Assembly: GCF_000698595.1 (NCBI RefSeq)
Contig: NZ_JFHC01000003.1
Span: 62,001 to 126,000, forward strand
Source: Caballeronia glathei
GTDB taxonomy: Bacteria > Pseudomonadota > Gammaproteobacteria > Burkholderiales > Burkholderiaceae
Reading direction: 5' to 3'
Length of the DNA stretch: 64,000 bases
The translations under genes and the position numbers were made by a program. Positions 44,823 to 53,277 of the stretch are shown here, piece by piece. The first letter of the stretch is position 1, and each line of letters starts with the position of its first letter. The notes under the pieces were generated by a model. That model saw only the letters and a program-made list of their open reading frames with translations, did no database searches and was not told the origin of the DNA.

Positions 44823-44833
44823 TGGTCGTACCA
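44823..44833. promoter_or_regulatory. TGGT-N3-ACCA operator-like site, glcD side
   Basis: TGGTCGTACCA fits the half-site symmetry of FadR/GntR-family operators (TGGT-N3-ACCA) known for PdhR, LldR and GlcC. It lies about 102 bases upstream of the glcD start and 109 bases from a twin site. Confidence 0.65.
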
Positions 44834-44931
44834 GTTCTTGATCGGGGCGCTCGCCTGCGTTTTTCTCGCAACCAGCCTGTGGACTGGCTTTGGCACGAAT
44901 GCCGGTCGGCCAGCGTGGTATCATCGAAGAG

Positions 44932-44942
44932 TGGTCATACCA
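44932..44942. promoter_or_regulatory. TGGT-N3-ACCA operator-like site, glcC side
   Basis: TGGTCATACCA differs from the site at 44823 only at one central base. It ends 13 bases before the glcC start, overlapping the leader, which fits autoregulation; with the other site, a repression loop is possible. Confidence 0.65.
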
Positions 44943-44955
44943 GTAGGAAAAGACG

Positions 44956-45723
44956 ATGATTTCCGCCGAAACCGGCGCCAGCCGGCAGATAGCAGACGTG
45001 GTTGCCGAGCGCATCGAGCGGCTGATCGTCGACGGCGTGCTGAAGTCGGGCCAGACGCTGCCTTCGGAGCGCCGTCTGACCGACAAGCTCGGCGTCTCCA
45101 GAACGGCGCTTCGCGAAGGACTGAAGCTCCTGCGCGCGCGCGGCATCATCGAGACGCAGCACGGCAAGGGATCGTTCGTGGCCAATCTGACCGCGCAGCC
45201 GGCGCCTTCGCCGATGATGCATCTGCTCGGATCGCAGCCGCGCACGCTCTATGACTTGCTGGAAGTGCGGGAGATGCTCGAGGCGGAGTCCGCGCGGCTC
45301 GCGGCGCTGCGCGGCACGCCCGCCGATTTCGTGCTCATCACCCGGCGCTACGACGAGATGCTCGCCGCGCACGACAAGGAAACCAGCGCCGCGGACCACG
45401 CGCGGCTCGACCACGCGTTTCATCTCGCGATCTGCGAAGCGTCGCACAACCCCGTGCTGGTCCATACGCTCGGCTCGCTCACGGATCTGATGCTGAGTTC
45501 GGTGTTCGCGTCGGTGAACAACCTCTATCACCGGCAGCCGCAGAAGCGCCAGATCGACCGTCAGCACGCGCGCCTTTATAACGCGATCACCGGCAGGCTG
45601 CCGGAGCAGGCGCGCAAGGCGGCGAGCGCGCATATCCGCAGCGTTCGTGAAGGACTCAGTGAGATCGAGCAGGAGGAGCAGCGGCTCGTGCGGGCCACGC
45701 TGCGCCTGCAAGGGTGGGAGTGA
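44956..45723 (+). CDS. glcC: GntR/FadR-family regulator of glycolate use
   Basis: 255 residues. The N-terminal winged helix covers about 8-75 (RQIADVVAERIERLIVDGVL, LPSERRLTDKLGVSRTALRE, then GLKLLRARGIIETQHGKGSF). The C-terminal FadR-type effector domain follows, with metal-binding histidine and aspartate positions in LDHAFHLAICEASHNPVL. GlcC activates or represses glcDEF in response to glycolate. The gene is divergent from glcD, and the two matching operator-like sites lie between. Confidence 0.93.
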   Translation: MISAETGASRQIADVVAERIERLIVDGVLKSGQTLPSERRLTDKLGVSRTALREGLKLLRARGIIETQHGKGSFVANLTAQPAPSPMMHLLGSQPRTLYDLLEVREMLEAESARLAALRGTPADFVLITRRYDEMLAAHDKETSAADHARLDHAFHLAICEASHNPVLVHTLGSLTDLMLSSVFASVNNLYHRQPQKRQIDRQHARLYNAITGRLPEQARKAASAHIRSVREGLSEIEQEEQRLVRATLRLQGWE

Positions 45724-45729
45724 CGGCGC

Positions 45730-45918
45730 TCAGTTGCCGGGCGACGCAGCCAGCAGGCGCTCGCGGCCCCGCCGGTTGGCGTGCGTCTCGGCGAACACCT
45801 GCTCCGCATATCCCAGATCACGCAGACGTGCGGCGATGAAGCGCGGCACGGCGGAACTGCCGTTGATGGCGAGTTCGAGAAGCCAGTTCAGCTCGAACTG
45901 GGTAAGGTCGTTCTGCAT
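45730..45918 (-). CDS. Small hypothetical protein
   Basis: 62 residues from the ATG at 45918 with AAAGGAAG 8 bases upstream. It is helical and neutral: LTQFELNWLLELAINGSSAV, then PRFIAARLRDLGYAEQVFAE. No signal peptide or recognised domain. It ends 6 bases from the convergent glcC stop and is probably cotranscribed with the lipoprotein genes upstream. Confidence 0.6.
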   Translation of the reverse strand: MQNDLTQFELNWLLELAINGSSAVPRFIAARLRDLGYAEQVFAETHANRRGRERLLAASPGN

Positions 45919-46007
45919 CGCGCTTCCTTTCAATTCCGCCTTCGATTTCGCTTTCGACGCCGCTTCAGCAGGGCGGCGTCTCATCGAGCGAAGCCTTCGC
46001 TTCGAAC

Positions 46008-46610
46008 TCAGCCCGTTCCGACTTGTCCCTTCCAGCCATCCTTGGTCAGAACGACGACCTGCTTCAGCTGCAGCACGCCGCCGCTCTTCACCACCATCGC
46101 CACGACGGGGAACATCTGCTGCACGTCCGGGTTGCGCGTCCACGGCGCTGCATCGATCGTGTACGTATACGTCACCACCGTGCGTTGCGCGCCGTTCTCC
46201 GTGCGCACCGGCTCCCATCCGATCACCTTGTCGACATGCAGCTTGCCGTAGCAGAGATCGCCTTCGTGCATGCGCATCGTGCCGTCCGACGCGACGCTCG
46301 GCATCGGCTTGTGCAGGTAGTACTTCCTGCCTTCGTCGGTGAGGGAGAAGCGCATCGTCGTATCGGAGACCTGCTTCTGCTCGACGAGCCCGACCTTCTT
46401 CAGCGCGGGCAACTGCATCGAGTTGGGCGTGTGCGCCTGCGCCTCTTCCTTCGTGATGTCGATGGGCCAGTTGACCTTGCCCACGCACATGTCGCCATGC
46501 GCATCGAGAAACTGCGACACGGCGGCGGTGAGGTTTTCGCGGTTCGCTTCCTCGTGCGCGCCGCATCCGGCGAGCGCGCATGCGATCACGCATCCAGTGA
46601 GTCTTTTCAT
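46008..46610 (-). CDS. Lipoprotein, hypothetical
   Basis: 200 residues from the ATG at 46610. A lipobox (IACALAGC at about residues 9-16) gives a lipid-anchored mature protein. The body includes VSQFLDAHGDMCVGKVNWPI, MRFSLTDEGRKYYLHKP and VTYTYTIDAAPWTRNPDVQQ, a mixed alpha/beta pattern, with no family recognised. It lies 47 bases after the cytochrome-peroxidase-like lipoprotein gene and likely shares the transcript. Confidence 0.75.
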   Translation of the reverse strand: MKRLTGCVIACALAGCGAHEEANRENLTAAVSQFLDAHGDMCVGKVNWPIDITKEEAQAHTPNSMQLPALKKVGLVEQKQVSDTTMRFSLTDEGRKYYLHKPMPSVASDGTMRMHEGDLCYGKLHVDKVIGWEPVRTENGAQRTVVTYTYTIDAAPWTRNPDVQQMFPVVAMVVKSGGVLQLKQVVVLTKDGWKGQVGTG

Positions 46611-46657
46611 GTTTCGGTTCTGGTCCTGGGTAAGTCGGGTACGGCTCTTCGCCGCGG

Positions 46658-47911
46658 TCATTTCTGCGGCGGCTGGAATCCGTCGGTCAGCGTGCCGAGG
46701 AACGCGACCAGATCGTCGACGTCCTGCTCGCTCATCGCCGGCGCGGCGCCTCGCGTATGCACAACCGGCACGGTCATGTCGACATTGCTGCGGTACGGGG
46801 CGGGCAGGTCGTCGTAGATATTGACGCTGTTGTCCGCCGCTTTCGAATAGAAGAGCTCCGGGTTGGTATCGCGCTTGTTGTAGAACTCGACGACGTCGCG
46901 CAACGTGCGGAACGCGCCGTTATGGAAAAACACCTGGCGCGTCGCGGCGTTGCGCAGCGTGGGCGTCTTGTACATGCCGCAGTACTGCGGCGTCGTGGCG
47001 GGCGAGTGCCCGGTTTCCGTCGCCTGGCACAGGCCCATGTCGAAGTGGGCCGGATCGGCATTGGCCGGGATCGCGGGATTGCGCGGCGGCGCGACGGCTT
47101 CGAACGAGTAGTCGGTGAACGGCGCGACGCTGCCGCCCTGCGCATTGCCGCTCAGGTGGCACGCGATGCAGTTGCCCTTGTTCTCGTCGTTGAACACGGC
47201 GAGCCCGCGCAATTCCTGCGCGGTCATGTAGTTGCCGCGATTGGTGCGCAGCAGGTCGAACTTGCTGGTGTACGGGTGAAAGTCGGGATCTTCCTGCTGG
47301 TAGCTCTGCAACGCCGACAGCGCGAAGTTGAACGCCTTGTCAGTGTCGTTCAGTGCGTCGGTGCCGAACGCCTGCTTGAAGAGCGCCGCATACGGGCCCG
47401 CTTTCAGCGCGTTCACGACCGCGGCCGGCCCGGAGTTCGCCATCTCGTACGAGGTGAGGAGCGGAATCGGCGCCTGGCTGGCGAGCGTGGCGGCACGGCC
47501 GTCCCACGTATAGCCGCCGCCGGGGCCCGGAGGCGTCACGCCGTCGGGATTGTCGAGCAGGTCGGAGTAGGGCGGCGTGAATTCCTTGTAGCGCAGCGAC
47601 GGCACCGTGCGCACGCCCGGCGAGTTGTTGTCGAGGCCGCCAAGCTGAACCACCAGATTGTTGGGCGGCCCGTACGCGAAATCGGGGCTGTGGCACGAAG
47701 CGCACGCAAGCTTGCCGGAGCCGGACAGCGTCTTGTCGAAGAACATCTTTTCGCCGACCTGAGCGGCGAGGCTGAGCGTTGGCGCCGTACCCGATGCGGG
47801 CGCGGGGGCGGACGCGGCGGGCGCCGATGCGGCCTGCCCGTTGTCGTTGCCGCCGCCGCACGCCGCGACCAGCAGCGTCGCGGCGAGAGCCGCAATCAAG
47901 CCTGAGTGCAT
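46658..47911 (-). CDS. Di-heme cytochrome c peroxidase / MauG family lipoprotein
   Basis: 417 residues. A lipobox (TLLVAACGGG) near residue 18 anchors the protein; a Pro/Ala/Ser-rich linker follows. Two CxxCH sites bind heme: CASCHSPDFAYGP near residue 75 and CIACHLSGNAQ near residue 250, the second with the usual MauG/CcpA region FTDYSFEAV. KTPTLRNAATRQVFFHNGAF is the highly conserved stretch of this family. Such enzymes reduce peroxides or modify proteins at the cell envelope. The partner protein is unknown; the neighbouring lipoprotein may be its client. Confidence 0.9.
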   Translation of the reverse strand: MHSGLIAALAATLLVAACGGGNDNGQAASAPAASAPAPASGTAPTLSLAAQVGEKMFFDKTLSGSGKLACASCHSPDFAYGPPNNLVVQLGGLDNNSPGVRTVPSLRYKEFTPPYSDLLDNPDGVTPPGPGGGYTWDGRAATLASQAPIPLLTSYEMANSGPAAVVNALKAGPYAALFKQAFGTDALNDTDKAFNFALSALQSYQQEDPDFHPYTSKFDLLRTNRGNYMTAQELRGLAVFNDENKGNCIACHLSGNAQGGSVAPFTDYSFEAVAPPRNPAIPANADPAHFDMGLCQATETGHSPATTPQYCGMYKTPTLRNAATRQVFFHNGAFRTLRDVVEFYNKRDTNPELFYSKAADNSVNIYDDLPAPYRSNVDMTVPVVHTRGAAPAMSEQDVDDLVAFLGTLTDGFQPPQK

Positions 47912-48028
47912 GTTGAATTCCAGATGGGTGAAGAGCGCACGGCCGGCATGCCGGCCGTGCGCCCGTGCAAGTCTCCAAGCGGGGCGCGGCGCCCCGTGTG
48001 CACGGCGCGCCGCGTCCCGCCCATGGCG

Positions 48029-50014
48029 TTACTTCGCCAGCGCGAACACCGAAGCCATCGGCCGCACCGCGTCATAGTGCGGATTGAAGCTGCCCTGAAA
48101 CTCGGGCAGCGAAACCAGATTGGCGGCGATAAAAGCCTGCGTGTACTTCGAGCGGTTCATGTAGCTCGTCGGGATGCCCGGGTCGGCGAGGCCGAACATG
48201 TCCTGCATCGTGCGCACGAACGAGAAGTGGCTGTAGTCGTCCGCGTCCTTGATGCCGACCGGCGCGTTCGGCTGGTTCGTCAACACGCCGAAAATGATCG
48301 GACCGTTGCCCTTGTTGCCCTTGTTGTAGTTCACGATGGGCTGGGTGACCGTCGCCGTTTCACCGAGCTGGCCGTTCACCGACGTACCGTTGGCATTCCA
48401 GCCGCAGCACGACGCCGCGCCCAGATAGTTGCCGTTGCCTTCGTCGAAGGTGATCACGATGCCGACGCGCTTGCTCGTGTTGTGCCAGAGCGGAGAAGCC
48501 TGGATCTTCTTGACGAGGTAGTCGGTGTAGTTGTCGCCGCGCGTGATGATCGGGTTGCCCGCGCAATCGCTTGCCACCGTGGTGCCGGTCGTGTCCTTGA
48601 CCGAGATGCTGTGCATGTCGTCGCACTGGTCGGGGATCAGGTAGTTCAGGGTCGCGACGTTACCGGTCTTCAGGTCGGTGCCGAGCTGATCGACGTCCCA
48701 GTCGGCCGGGCGCTTCGGACTGGCGAGGATGGCCGCGTCCCACTGGCCGCCGCCCATCGTGCGGTTTTCCTTGAAGAACTCGCCGTCGTTGCGCACGTCG
48801 TCGAAGGCCATCGAGTTGTTGTGCTTGGTCTTGTAGAGACCGCCCGGGAACGGCAGTTGCAGCGACGGATTCAGGTTGTCGGTGGCGATGATCGTGGCAT
48901 CGGCGACGCCGTCGGCGCGCACGTCCTGGCCCGGGTTCATCGACTCGTTGTAGACGGCCCACGTCATGCCCGCCTTCTTCATCGCCGAGAACATCGAGCG
49001 GCCGTTCTTGATGTTGTGGACCGTCGCGTTGTTGCATGCGCTCGCGCCTTTCGGCAACGGGTCGGTTGGCGTATCGCGCGTATTGCCGGTGGGCATGCAC
49101 CACCATGCGGAGTCGTCGGTGATGCCCCAGTCGTCGGCCGAGCCGAGCGCGAGGTAGTTCGGCTCCGACGGCTGGCCCGTCGAGTAGTAGTTCGTCGCAC
49201 GGTTGCCGGAATCCAGCAGCGCCGTGATCTTCGGTGCGAGCGGCGAGCCGTCGATCGCGCTGTTCGTGTGGTTCTCGAGGATGATCACGAAGAGGTTGTC
49301 GAAGCGCGGCACGCCCTCCAGGTTGAACGCGGCCTGCTCGGCCTGCTGCAGCGTCATCGGCTTGCCCGTCGAGGGCAGCACGTCGCCGCGCGCGACCATC
49401 GTCGAGGCGAGGGCAAAGCCGTTCGCATCGATGTTGGCCTCGGTGACGAGCGCCTGCTTCGCCGTGGCGTCGGCGACCGTCGTGAAGTCGCCGAGCACCT
49501 GGTCCGCGCTCACGCCGATGCGTCCGGCGATCTTCGCGGCGGCAGTCGGCTGGTCGATGTTGGCCGCTTCCATCTCGCGCACGACTTCGGTCGTGAGCGG
49601 GCTCAGCACCGTGTTCGATGCAGCGGGCGCGCGGAACACGACCGCCTGCGTGGTGGTTTTCGCGGCGCCCGTCTGCGCGTCGACGTAGGGCGTGTTCGCA
49701 GCGATCACGGCGACGGTCGGCAGGTTCGCCGCTGTCGCCGTAAGCGTGAAGTTGCCGTTCGCATCGGTCTTGGCGGTGGCTTCGCCGCCATCGCACACGC
49801 CGTTGTTGTTGGCGTCGCTGCACACCGTGACGTTCGCATACTTGCCGGCTACCGTGCCCTGGACCTTGACGCTGGCCGCGGGCGTGCCGCCGTTGTCGCT
49901 GTCGCCGCCGCAAGCGGTGAGCAGGGCAGGCACGACGGCCATCACGAAGAGCGTGGACGCCGAGATGGCAATGGCGCGCAGCCTTGGCTGCGCGGGTTCG
50001 TACCGGGGATTCAT
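48029..50014 (-). CDS. Phosphoesterase family protein (AcpA/phospholipase C type), lipid-anchored
   Basis: 661 residues, start behind AAAAGGAGC. A lipobox lies at VPALLTACGGD. Residues about 45-100 form a Ca-binding-like insert (VCSDANNNGVCDGGEATAKT) in a carboxypeptidase-regulatory or SdrB-like strand domain. The catalytic phosphoesterase domain begins FDNLFVIILENHTNSAIDGS and includes NYYSTGQPSEPNYLALGSAD, VITFDEGNGNYLG and HFSFVRTMQDMFGL. It hydrolyses phosphate esters or phospholipids outside the inner membrane. It faces the lipoprotein gene at 50309. Confidence 0.88.
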   Translation of the reverse strand: MNPRYEPAQPRLRAIAISASTLFVMAVVPALLTACGGDSDNGGTPAASVKVQGTVAGKYANVTVCSDANNNGVCDGGEATAKTDANGNFTLTATAANLPTVAVIAANTPYVDAQTGAAKTTTQAVVFRAPAASNTVLSPLTTEVVREMEAANIDQPTAAAKIAGRIGVSADQVLGDFTTVADATAKQALVTEANIDANGFALASTMVARGDVLPSTGKPMTLQQAEQAAFNLEGVPRFDNLFVIILENHTNSAIDGSPLAPKITALLDSGNRATNYYSTGQPSEPNYLALGSADDWGITDDSAWWCMPTGNTRDTPTDPLPKGASACNNATVHNIKNGRSMFSAMKKAGMTWAVYNESMNPGQDVRADGVADATIIATDNLNPSLQLPFPGGLYKTKHNNSMAFDDVRNDGEFFKENRTMGGGQWDAAILASPKRPADWDVDQLGTDLKTGNVATLNYLIPDQCDDMHSISVKDTTGTTVASDCAGNPIITRGDNYTDYLVKKIQASPLWHNTSKRVGIVITFDEGNGNYLGAASCCGWNANGTSVNGQLGETATVTQPIVNYNKGNKGNGPIIFGVLTNQPNAPVGIKDADDYSHFSFVRTMQDMFGLADPGIPTSYMNRSKYTQAFIAANLVSLPEFQGSFNPHYDAVRPMASVFALAK

Positions 50015-50308
50015 ATTTTTAGCTCCTTTTTATTCTTGATCGGGAACCGCGTGCTTCGGCGAAGTGCAACGAGCCGCTTTACACAAGGCTGGCGCATTGT
50101 TGACATGCATGATTAAAGTTTCATGTACCGTTCCTTTCGATTGCTGAAAGAATTGGCTTCCCTGTATTGCAAATGACTTCTAGTTGAAGTCTTCGCGTCA
50201 TAAAGGCCGCATACACTCCGCCGCGTTCCCACTTCTACATGTCATGCCCGAAGTCGATGGCTCGCATCGCGTGACGCCTCAGAGGGCAAAAAAAAAAGGA
50301 AAAGAAAA
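50015..50308. promoter_or_regulatory. Divergent region between phosphoesterase and lipoprotein genes
   Basis: About 290 bases, AT-rich near 50095-50180. It ends in a run of ten A (50288-50297) directly before the GGA of the downstream ribosome site, unusual in this GC-rich DNA. Confidence 0.5.
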
Positions 50309-51154
50309 ATGCGGCTCAAGAAATCAGCGTGCGCGGTGGCTGCGCTCGTCACGGTTCTTTCATTGGCGGCCTGTGGCGGCGATAACGACAACAACACGCC
50401 TGCGCCCACGGGCGCATCGGCACCGGCTGCGGGCGCGCCTGCATCGGCGCCCGCTGGCGCAAGCGCGCCGGCAGCGGTCACGCAGACGCAGTCGTTCACC
50501 GCGTTTCGCTATCTCGATGGGGGCCTGACCGGCACGCAGGCAACGCTCACGTTCCCGCCTTCATCCATGACGGGCACGATGGCGGTCGGCGGCGCGAGCT
50601 ATGCCACGCTCACCGCGGATGCGGCCAATGACGGCGTGATGAGCGTCAGCGGCACGCCGAACTTCGGGATCACGCTCGGCAACATTCCTTCGGCGACGCC
50701 GGTGCTGTTGCCGGGTATCGTCGAGACGTGCGAAGCGGTGGCCGGCGGACTCGGCACGCCGAATCCGGCAATCGCGAATGCACTGACGAAGTCGACCTAC
50801 GTGATGGTGGCGGGCACGCCGATCACCGACCCGACCATACTCGGCGGGCGCAAATTCCCGGTGTATTACGAGGACTGCCTGCGCGACGGATCGGCGACGC
50901 CGCTTACGACGCATTCGAGCCTCACGATCGACGGCTCGGGGAACATGTCGCTCTTCGACGGCCGCACGGGCGTGACGACCAATACGGCTGCGAAGGTCGC
51001 AAACGGGGAGGTGACCCCGGCCGGCAATCATGGCGACTGGCTGATTCCGGCGCTGTACGTGATCAACGGGCAGTTCCGCCTCGCGGTCATTCAGCACGGC
51101 ACAGTGGCGGGCGGCAACACGCGCGACTACGTGGGCGTCTGGCTCGAACAGTAA
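50309..51154 (+). CDS. Secreted lipoprotein, hypothetical
   Basis: 281 residues from the ATG at 50309. A lipobox (LSLAACGGD at about residue 21) precedes an Ala/Pro-rich linker (APASAPAGASAP) and a beta-rich body (LTFPPSSMTGTMAVGGASYA, VINGQFRLAVIQHGTVAGGN) with two cysteines that may form a disulfide. No family recognised. It faces the phosphoesterase gene and is ended by a strong terminator. Confidence 0.75.
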   Translation: MRLKKSACAVAALVTVLSLAACGGDNDNNTPAPTGASAPAAGAPASAPAGASAPAAVTQTQSFTAFRYLDGGLTGTQATLTFPPSSMTGTMAVGGASYATLTADAANDGVMSVSGTPNFGITLGNIPSATPVLLPGIVETCEAVAGGLGTPNPAIANALTKSTYVMVAGTPITDPTILGGRKFPVYYEDCLRDGSATPLTTHSSLTIDGSGNMSLFDGRTGVTTNTAAKVANGEVTPAGNHGDWLIPALYVINGQFRLAVIQHGTVAGGNTRDYVGVWLEQ

Positions 51155-51159
51155 GCGCG

Positions 51160-51186
51160 AAGCGGGCGCCCCGGCGCCCGCTTGTT
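51160..51186 (+). terminator. Terminator after lipoprotein gene
   Basis: An 11-bp perfect stem (51160-51170 with 51173-51183) with a very tight loop, followed by TTGTTCGCTT. The hairpin is strong but the T-tract short. Confidence 0.6.
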
Positions 51187-51232
51187 CGCTTCATTGCATG
51201 CTGTGAATCGAATGCGGCGATGCTCGCGCGTG

Positions 51233-52123
51233 TCAGGCGCGCGGCACGAATCTGCGCGCGCGCAGCCACTTGGTGGCGATCCACTTTTCGCCCGCGAGCA
51301 CGGGAGAACCCGCATGCACCGACGCATGATCGCTCTGCCCCAGGCGGTTGCCGTACTGGAAGTAGACGGCGTTGCCTTCACGCGCCGTCACCGAGAGGCC
51401 GGCTTCGGTGAAGGCAGTCTCGCCGCCTGATTCGACATCGTTCAGGTACATCACCATCGTGCTGATCCGCTGGCCGCTGCGCTCGATCGACTCGCGGTTC
51501 GCGGCGTTGGCCGGCAGCAGGAAGTCGAAGTGCGGCGTGCTCTGCGCGCCCGGCCGGTAGCGCAGCACCTGTATGCCTTCGCCGTGTGCGAGCGGTATGC
51601 CGGTGAGCTTCTCGATGCGCCGTTCGATGCGCTCGACCAGCGGTGTTTCGAGCGGCCGGAAGAACATGCCTTCGCTGCTGCGGTGTTCCGCGATCACGTC
51701 TTCGCCGCTTTGCGGATCGACGACGCGCACGGCATCGAGCCGGGGCCGCGCGAGCGCGATCAGCGCGGCGCATTCGCGCGCGTCGAGGAGACCGGAGAGC
51801 AGCGCCACCGCTGGCCGTTCGAGACGCGCCAGCACTTGCACGCGGCGATCGCCCGCATCGAGCACCGGCGCGCGGCCCAGATGCAGCGGTTCTTCGTGCC
51901 GGAAGGGCGCCGCCGCGACCGGCGTTTCATCGACGTGAAGCTGCCCCGCGGGCGGCGGTGCGCCGCGAGCGACGGCGTGCGCAACCGTATCGACGATGGC
52001 CGCCGCGAGCACGGCCGGCACGTTCTGCGCTTCGAGCTGCGCGGTGATAGTGGCGGGCGGTGTGCCGCGTTCGAGATGCGCGACCAGCCAGTCGCGCACG
52101 TCCTGGGGAAAATTGACGATCAT
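51233..52123 (-). CDS. Fe(II)/2-oxoglutarate oxygenase, prolyl-4-hydroxylase type
   Basis: 296 residues from the ATG at 52123; a longer frame adds non-conserved residues. The N-terminal part is a helical region, and the catalytic jelly-roll covers about 110-290. The iron ligands are TPHFDF (His-x-Asp) and the later His in ASVHAGSP; the lysine in GEKWIATKW would bind 2-oxoglutarate. This matches P4Hc-type oxygenases that hydroxylate proline in proteins or small molecules. The target is unknown. Confidence 0.88.
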   Translation of the reverse strand: MIVNFPQDVRDWLVAHLERGTPPATITAQLEAQNVPAVLAAAIVDTVAHAVARGAPPPAGQLHVDETPVAAAPFRHEEPLHLGRAPVLDAGDRRVQVLARLERPAVALLSGLLDARECAALIALARPRLDAVRVVDPQSGEDVIAEHRSSEGMFFRPLETPLVERIERRIEKLTGIPLAHGEGIQVLRYRPGAQSTPHFDFLLPANAANRESIERSGQRISTMVMYLNDVESGGETAFTEAGLSVTAREGNAVYFQYGNRLGQSDHASVHAGSPVLAGEKWIATKWLRARRFVPRA

Positions 52124-52230
52124 GTGGCGCCTTCTCGTTCCGGATGTGACCGGCCACATGCTAGCAATCGATTGCGACAATTCGCCTATCGCCGCGCGCC
52201 TCGATGCGAGGAGGCGCGCCTGCAAGGCGT

Positions 52231-53148
52231 CTATTGAGCCGATGTGGGGCGACGCTGCGCAGCCTGCGCGAACATCTCGCTGAACTGGTCGAGTACGGTG
52301 AGCGTGCCGCGTCCGGCGCGCGTGATCCGATAGAACGAAAACTCCACGGCAGGCCGCATCACTTCCACGCGCACGCGATAGTGCTGGCAGATGTGCTCGC
52401 AGAACGACGGCATCACGGCGACACCGAGTCCCGCGTGCGCCATCGCTATCGCCGTTTGCAGGTGAGCGACGACCATGCGCTTTCCGGAGGTCACTTCCTC
52501 CTTGGAGAGCGTCGCTTCGATCAGGCGCTGCAAAGGGTTGTCCTTCGGCAGCGTGATCAGCGGCAGGCCCTCCAGAGCGCGCCAGTCACCGTTGATCGGG
52601 CGAGTCACGGCACTCGTCGCCGCCTGGTCGAGCGCCGTCACGGCGACCAGCTGCACGGGGAAGATCGGCACGCGGTCGATGCCCGACAGCTGGGAAAAGA
52701 AAATGCCGAACGCGGCATCGAGATCGCCTTCTTCCACCATCTTGTGCAGCTCGGAAGGCGGGCGGTCGACGAGTTCGATCTGCGACTCGGGATGCGCCTG
52801 CGCAAAGCGCGCGAGCACCTGCGGCATGAGGCTCGCGGCGATCATCGGCGTGCAGCCGAGCAGCAGCGACGCCTGCTTCTGCCGGCCCAGCTCGTTGAGC
52901 TCGATCACCGATTTCTCGAGCGTCTCGACGATCTTGACGGCGGTGGGGTAGAACATGCGGCCGGCATCGGTGAGCGCGACGGTGCGCGTCGTGCGCTCGA
53001 GCAGGCGGCACTGCAGTTGCGTCTCCAGTTCGCGGATGATTGCGCTGAGCGCCGCTTGGCTCAGGTGCATGCTTTGCGCGGTCTTCGTGAAGCTCGAGGC
53101 GTTCGCAACGCCAAGAAAGACCTTGAGTTGCTTGAGAGACAGATTCAT
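52231..53148 (-). CDS. LysR-family regulator of the downstream catabolic operon
   Basis: 305 residues. The helix-turn-helix is at about 1-60 (LKQLKVFLGVANASSFTKTA, then SQAALSAIIRELETQLQ). The effector domain follows with LLGCTPMIAASLMPQVLARF. It is the last gene of the same-strand block 63683-52231. It starts 130 bases after the end of the UbiD-like gene and may read from its own promoter. It likely senses a pathway intermediate. Confidence 0.9.
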   Translation of the reverse strand: MNLSLKQLKVFLGVANASSFTKTAQSMHLSQAALSAIIRELETQLQCRLLERTTRTVALTDAGRMFYPTAVKIVETLEKSVIELNELGRQKQASLLLGCTPMIAASLMPQVLARFAQAHPESQIELVDRPPSELHKMVEEGDLDAAFGIFFSQLSGIDRVPIFPVQLVAVTALDQAATSAVTRPINGDWRALEGLPLITLPKDNPLQRLIEATLSKEEVTSGKRMVVAHLQTAIAMAHAGLGVAVMPSFCEHICQHYRVRVEVMRPAVEFSFYRITRAGRGTLTVLDQFSEMFAQAAQRRPTSAQ

Positions 53149-53277
53149 CTGCGACGTTTCCTTCGCGTGTTGCGCGACCTGAGTATGTCGGGATTCTATC
53201 CCGTCCCGCCCGCGCGCCGATCCTGGCGGCGGACGCGGGCGGGGCTCAGGCAGGCGACCGGTTCACGCGAACCGTTG

